From NCBI GenBank assembly GCA_015655035.1, contig JAATFS010000064.1:1-6899 (forward strand): a DNA stretch of 6,899 nucleotides. Reading direction: 5' to 3'. Positions 5,014 to 6,899 of this stretch are shown one piece after another. The position numbers and the translations under genes were made by a program. The notes beneath the pieces are model-generated. The model made no database searches. It was not told where the DNA came from and saw nothing but the letters and a program-made list of their open reading frames with translations. The stretch comes from Lysobacterales bacterium (GTDB taxonomy: Bacteria > Pseudomonadota > Gammaproteobacteria > Xanthomonadales > Xanthomonadaceae). Position 1 is the stretch's first letter. Each line of letters starts with the position of its first letter.

Positions 5014-5931
5014 TCACTGGATGCCGAAGAAATACAGCGCAGCCACCGCGATCGCATTGTTCAGCGCATGCGCGACGATGGGCGCCCACAGCGTACCGGT
5101 CCGCCAGTACAGCCAGGCAAACGCCGCGCCCATGGCCCCATAGATCAGCCACAGCTGGGCGATGGCCAGCGGCCCATTGCCACTGATACCAGGCACTTCG
5201 TGCACCAATGCAAAGGCGATGCTGCTCAGCGCGATGCCCAACCATGGCCGCCCGGCTGCGAGCAGGCGCCCGAACAGTACCCGCCGGAACAGCAGTTCCT
5301 CGTAAGCGGGCGCCAGCACTACCGCGAAGATCGCCAGGAACAGCGGCCACTGCGCCATTGCCTGCTGCATCAGTGGCAGGTTGGTCGGCGCCGGTTCGAT
5401 GCCGAATGCCTCGGCGGTGGCGCTGACCAGGTTACTGAAGACGATGATCGCGCCAGCCACCAGGGCGATCCAGCCCCAGGTGCCGCGGCGCAGGATCGCG
5501 GCGCGCGAGTGCCGGCGCTCTTCAGCACTGGCGCGACGGCGCCAGACATACAGCACCAACGCTGCGCCCGCAGTGCTGACGAGTGCCATCAGCATCTGCG
5601 CCATTACCCCGGGCTGGCCGAGCGAGGCTGAAATCAGCTGAGCGTCCGGAGCCAGCCCGCGCTGCCTGGCCTCCTGGGCCAGCTCCAAACCGCGCCAGAC
5701 ACCCCAGAGCAGGCCGGTGGCGACGCTAAGCAGCAGTATTACCGCGATGCCGATGACCACGTCGAGGCAGAACCCCAGCAACGGCGATCCACGCCGGACC
5801 GACGAATCCACGGAAACCGGAGGGTGCAGCGGAGACGGGGAGGAAGGCGGCAAAGGTGCGGTCGTCACGTTGCTGGAAGCTGATGGAAGCAGCCGCCACG
5901 CCGCTTCCGTCGACGTGGCGTTGTCCGGCAT
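5014..5931 (-). CDS. CPBP-family (Abi/CAAX-like) intramembrane protease homologue
   Basis: This 305-residue multi-pass membrane protein carries the three conserved motifs of the CPBP/type II CAAX-prenyl protease-like family: EELLFRR (Glu211, Glu212, Arg216), FALVH (Phe240 to His244) and HALNN (His288, Asn292). These are the expected metal-binding/catalytic positions of the glutamic-type intramembrane protease fold. Hydrophobic helices are visible at about 52-76, 110-130, 152-172, 195-210, 228-244, 256-275 and 282-302. The first 50 residues are Ser/Pro-rich and unlike the rest. No convincing ribosome site precedes the ATG at 5931, which is only 7 bases after gyrB, so translation may be coupled to gyrB or start further in. 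Bacterial members have varied roles and the substrate here is unknown. Confidence 0.87.
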   Translation of the reverse strand: MPDNATSTEAAWRLLPSASSNVTTAPLPPSSPSPLHPPVSVDSSVRRGSPLLGFCLDVVIGIAVILLLSVATGLLWGVWRGLELAQEARQRGLAPDAQLISASLGQPGVMAQMLMALVSTAGAALVLYVWRRRASAEERRHSRAAILRRGTWGWIALVAGAIIVFSNLVSATAEAFGIEPAPTNLPLMQQAMAQWPLFLAIFAVVLAPAYEELLFRRVLFGRLLAAGRPWLGIALSSIAFALVHEVPGISGNGPLAIAQLWLIYGAMGAAFAWLYWRTGTLWAPIVAHALNNAIAVAALYFFGIQ

Positions 5932-5938
5932 GGGCAGG

Positions 5939-6899
5939 TCAGATGTCCAGGTTGGAAACCTTCAGCGCATTGTCTTCGATAAAGTCGCGACGGGGTTCGA
6001 CCACATCGCCCATCAGGGTGCTGAAGATCTGATCGGCCGCCACGGCATCCTCGATCCGCACCTGCAACAAGCGCCGCGTGTCTGGGTTGACCGTGGTCTC
6101 CCACAACTGCTCGGCATTCATTTCACCCAAACCCTTGAAGCGCTGGACCTGGCGGCCGCGCTTGGCCTCGTCCAGCAACCAGGCCTGCGCCTTGGCGAAG
6201 CTGGTGATGGGGAAGGTCTTGTTGCCACGGGTGATCTGCGCGCCTTCGCGCACCAGCCCGTTCAACGCAAGCGCCACTTCCCGCAACGGACGCAGTTCGC
6301 CGCTCTCGAACGCCGCCATCGGCAACACCTGGGTGAACTCCTCGCCCATGTGCCGACGGATTGCCACCAGCGACGCGGCTCGGTGTTCGTTGGCCGGATC
6401 GAAACGCAGTTCGTAGCGCGCGGTACCCAGCGTGCCGCGGTTGAGTACCGCCTGCAGCCGATCCAGGGTCGGATGGTGGTCGCCTTCGGCTTGCAGCTGT
6501 GCCACATCCAGCGGCGGGAGGTCGATCAGCGCCGTCAGCAGGGCGGGATCGTAGCGGTGGGCGTTGCGCGCGATCGCTTCGTTGGCGCCGGCGAACAACA
6601 GCAACAGCTTTTCCAGTGCCTGGCCGGTGATCGGGGGCTCGTCGGCGGCCGGGATTAGCGCCGCGCCTTCGACTGCACTGTTGGCCAGGTAGGCGTTCAG
6701 CGCTGCATCGTCCTTCAGGTATAGCTCGCTCTTGCCCTGCTTGAGCTTGTACAGCGGGGGCAGGCCGATATAGACGTAGCCACGCTCGATCAGCTCCGGC
6801 ATCTGCCGGTAGAAGAACGTCAGCAGCAGGGTACGGATGTGCGAACCGTCGACGTCGGCGTCGGTCATGATGATGATGCGGTGGTAGCGCAGCTTGTCC
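5939..6899 (-). CDS. gyrB: DNA gyrase subunit B, C-terminal part (5' end outside window)
   Basis: About the last 319 residues of GyrB, the ATPase subunit of the type II topoisomerase that introduces negative supercoils. The visible part opens in the TOPRIM domain with KLRYHRIIIMTDADVDGSH, containing the DxDxD magnesium-binding acidic cluster, then RTLLLTFFYRQMPELIERGY. A long insertion follows (about 170-180 residues, from YLANSAVEG to ITSFAKAQAWLLDEAKRGR), typical of gammaproteobacterial GyrB. The conserved tail has QRFKGLGEMNAEQLWETT, LMGDVVEPRRDFIEDNAL and the terminal NLDI. The frame runs unbroken off the right edge, so the internal ATG at 6868 is not the start. The CPBP gene follows after 7 bases. 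Confidence 0.98.
   Translation of the reverse strand, partial: DKLRYHRIIIMTDADVDGSHIRTLLLTFFYRQMPELIERGYVYIGLPPLYKLKQGKSELYLKDDAALNAYLANSAVEGAALIPAADEPPITGQALEKLLLLFAGANEAIARNAHRYDPALLTALIDLPPLDVAQLQAEGDHHPTLDRLQAVLNRGTLGTARYELRFDPANEHRAASLVAIRRHMGEEFTQVLPMAAFESGELRPLREVALALNGLVREGAQITRGNKTFPITSFAKAQAWLLDEAKRGRQVQRFKGLGEMNAEQLWETTVNPDTRRLLQVRIEDAVAADQIFSTLMGDVVEPRRDFIEDNALKVSNLDI

Noticed and set aside
5717..6658. A 313-codon plus-strand open frame opposite gyrB and the CPBP gene
   Set aside because: It overlaps the conserved gyrB C-terminus in antisense; the translation has no recognisable motif.
6866..6868. ATG as a gene start for the right-most gene
   Set aside because: The frame continues upstream to the window edge with conserved GyrB residues (KLRYHRIII), so this Met is internal.

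Overview
The window is a high-GC chromosomal segment from a gammaproteobacterium of the Xanthomonadaceae (Xanthomonas/Stenotrophomonas-like). Three things point there: the gene order from gyrB to a tonB-exbB-exbD1-exbD2 cluster with two adjacent exbD paralogues, a GyrB carrying the long gammaproteobacterial insertion in its C-terminal half, and the TonB sequence itself. The genus is inferred; I could not search databases. gyrB places the segment near the replication origin.

All eight recognisable genes lie on the minus strand, so the window reads right to left. Starting from the right: the 3' part of gyrB (DNA gyrase B, 5' end beyond the window); a CPBP-family membrane protease-like protein 7 bases downstream; a secreted M48 zinc metalloprotease lipoprotein; an exported TPR-repeat protein with its own probable leader; then tonB, exbB, exbD1 and exbD2. 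A strong intrinsic terminator follows exbD2. The left-most ~155 bases hold no gene I can recognise.

TonB, ExbB and ExbD form the inner-membrane energy-transducing complex that uses proton-motive force to drive TonB-dependent outer-membrane receptors (iron-siderophores, and in xanthomonads also plant carbohydrates). ExbD2 is a second ExbD paralogue typical of this family. The TPR protein is a plausible periplasmic partner of the complex, by position and by analogy with TPR genes found next to other TonB clusters. The M48 lipoprotein and CPBP protein are probably envelope proteolysis functions, possibly read through from gyrB.

Non-coding signals include an extended -10 promoter with an 18-bp palindrome over its -35 region ahead of tonB, hairpins in the tonB and TPR-gene leaders and between tonB and exbB, and a perfect 16-bp tandem duplication covering the exbD2 stop codon. 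Large plus-strand open frames are GC-driven shadows. I see no mobile element, CRISPR array or RNA gene. The locus is mainly a known housekeeping/TonB arrangement; the less-described elements are the TPR protein and the tonB regulatory region.
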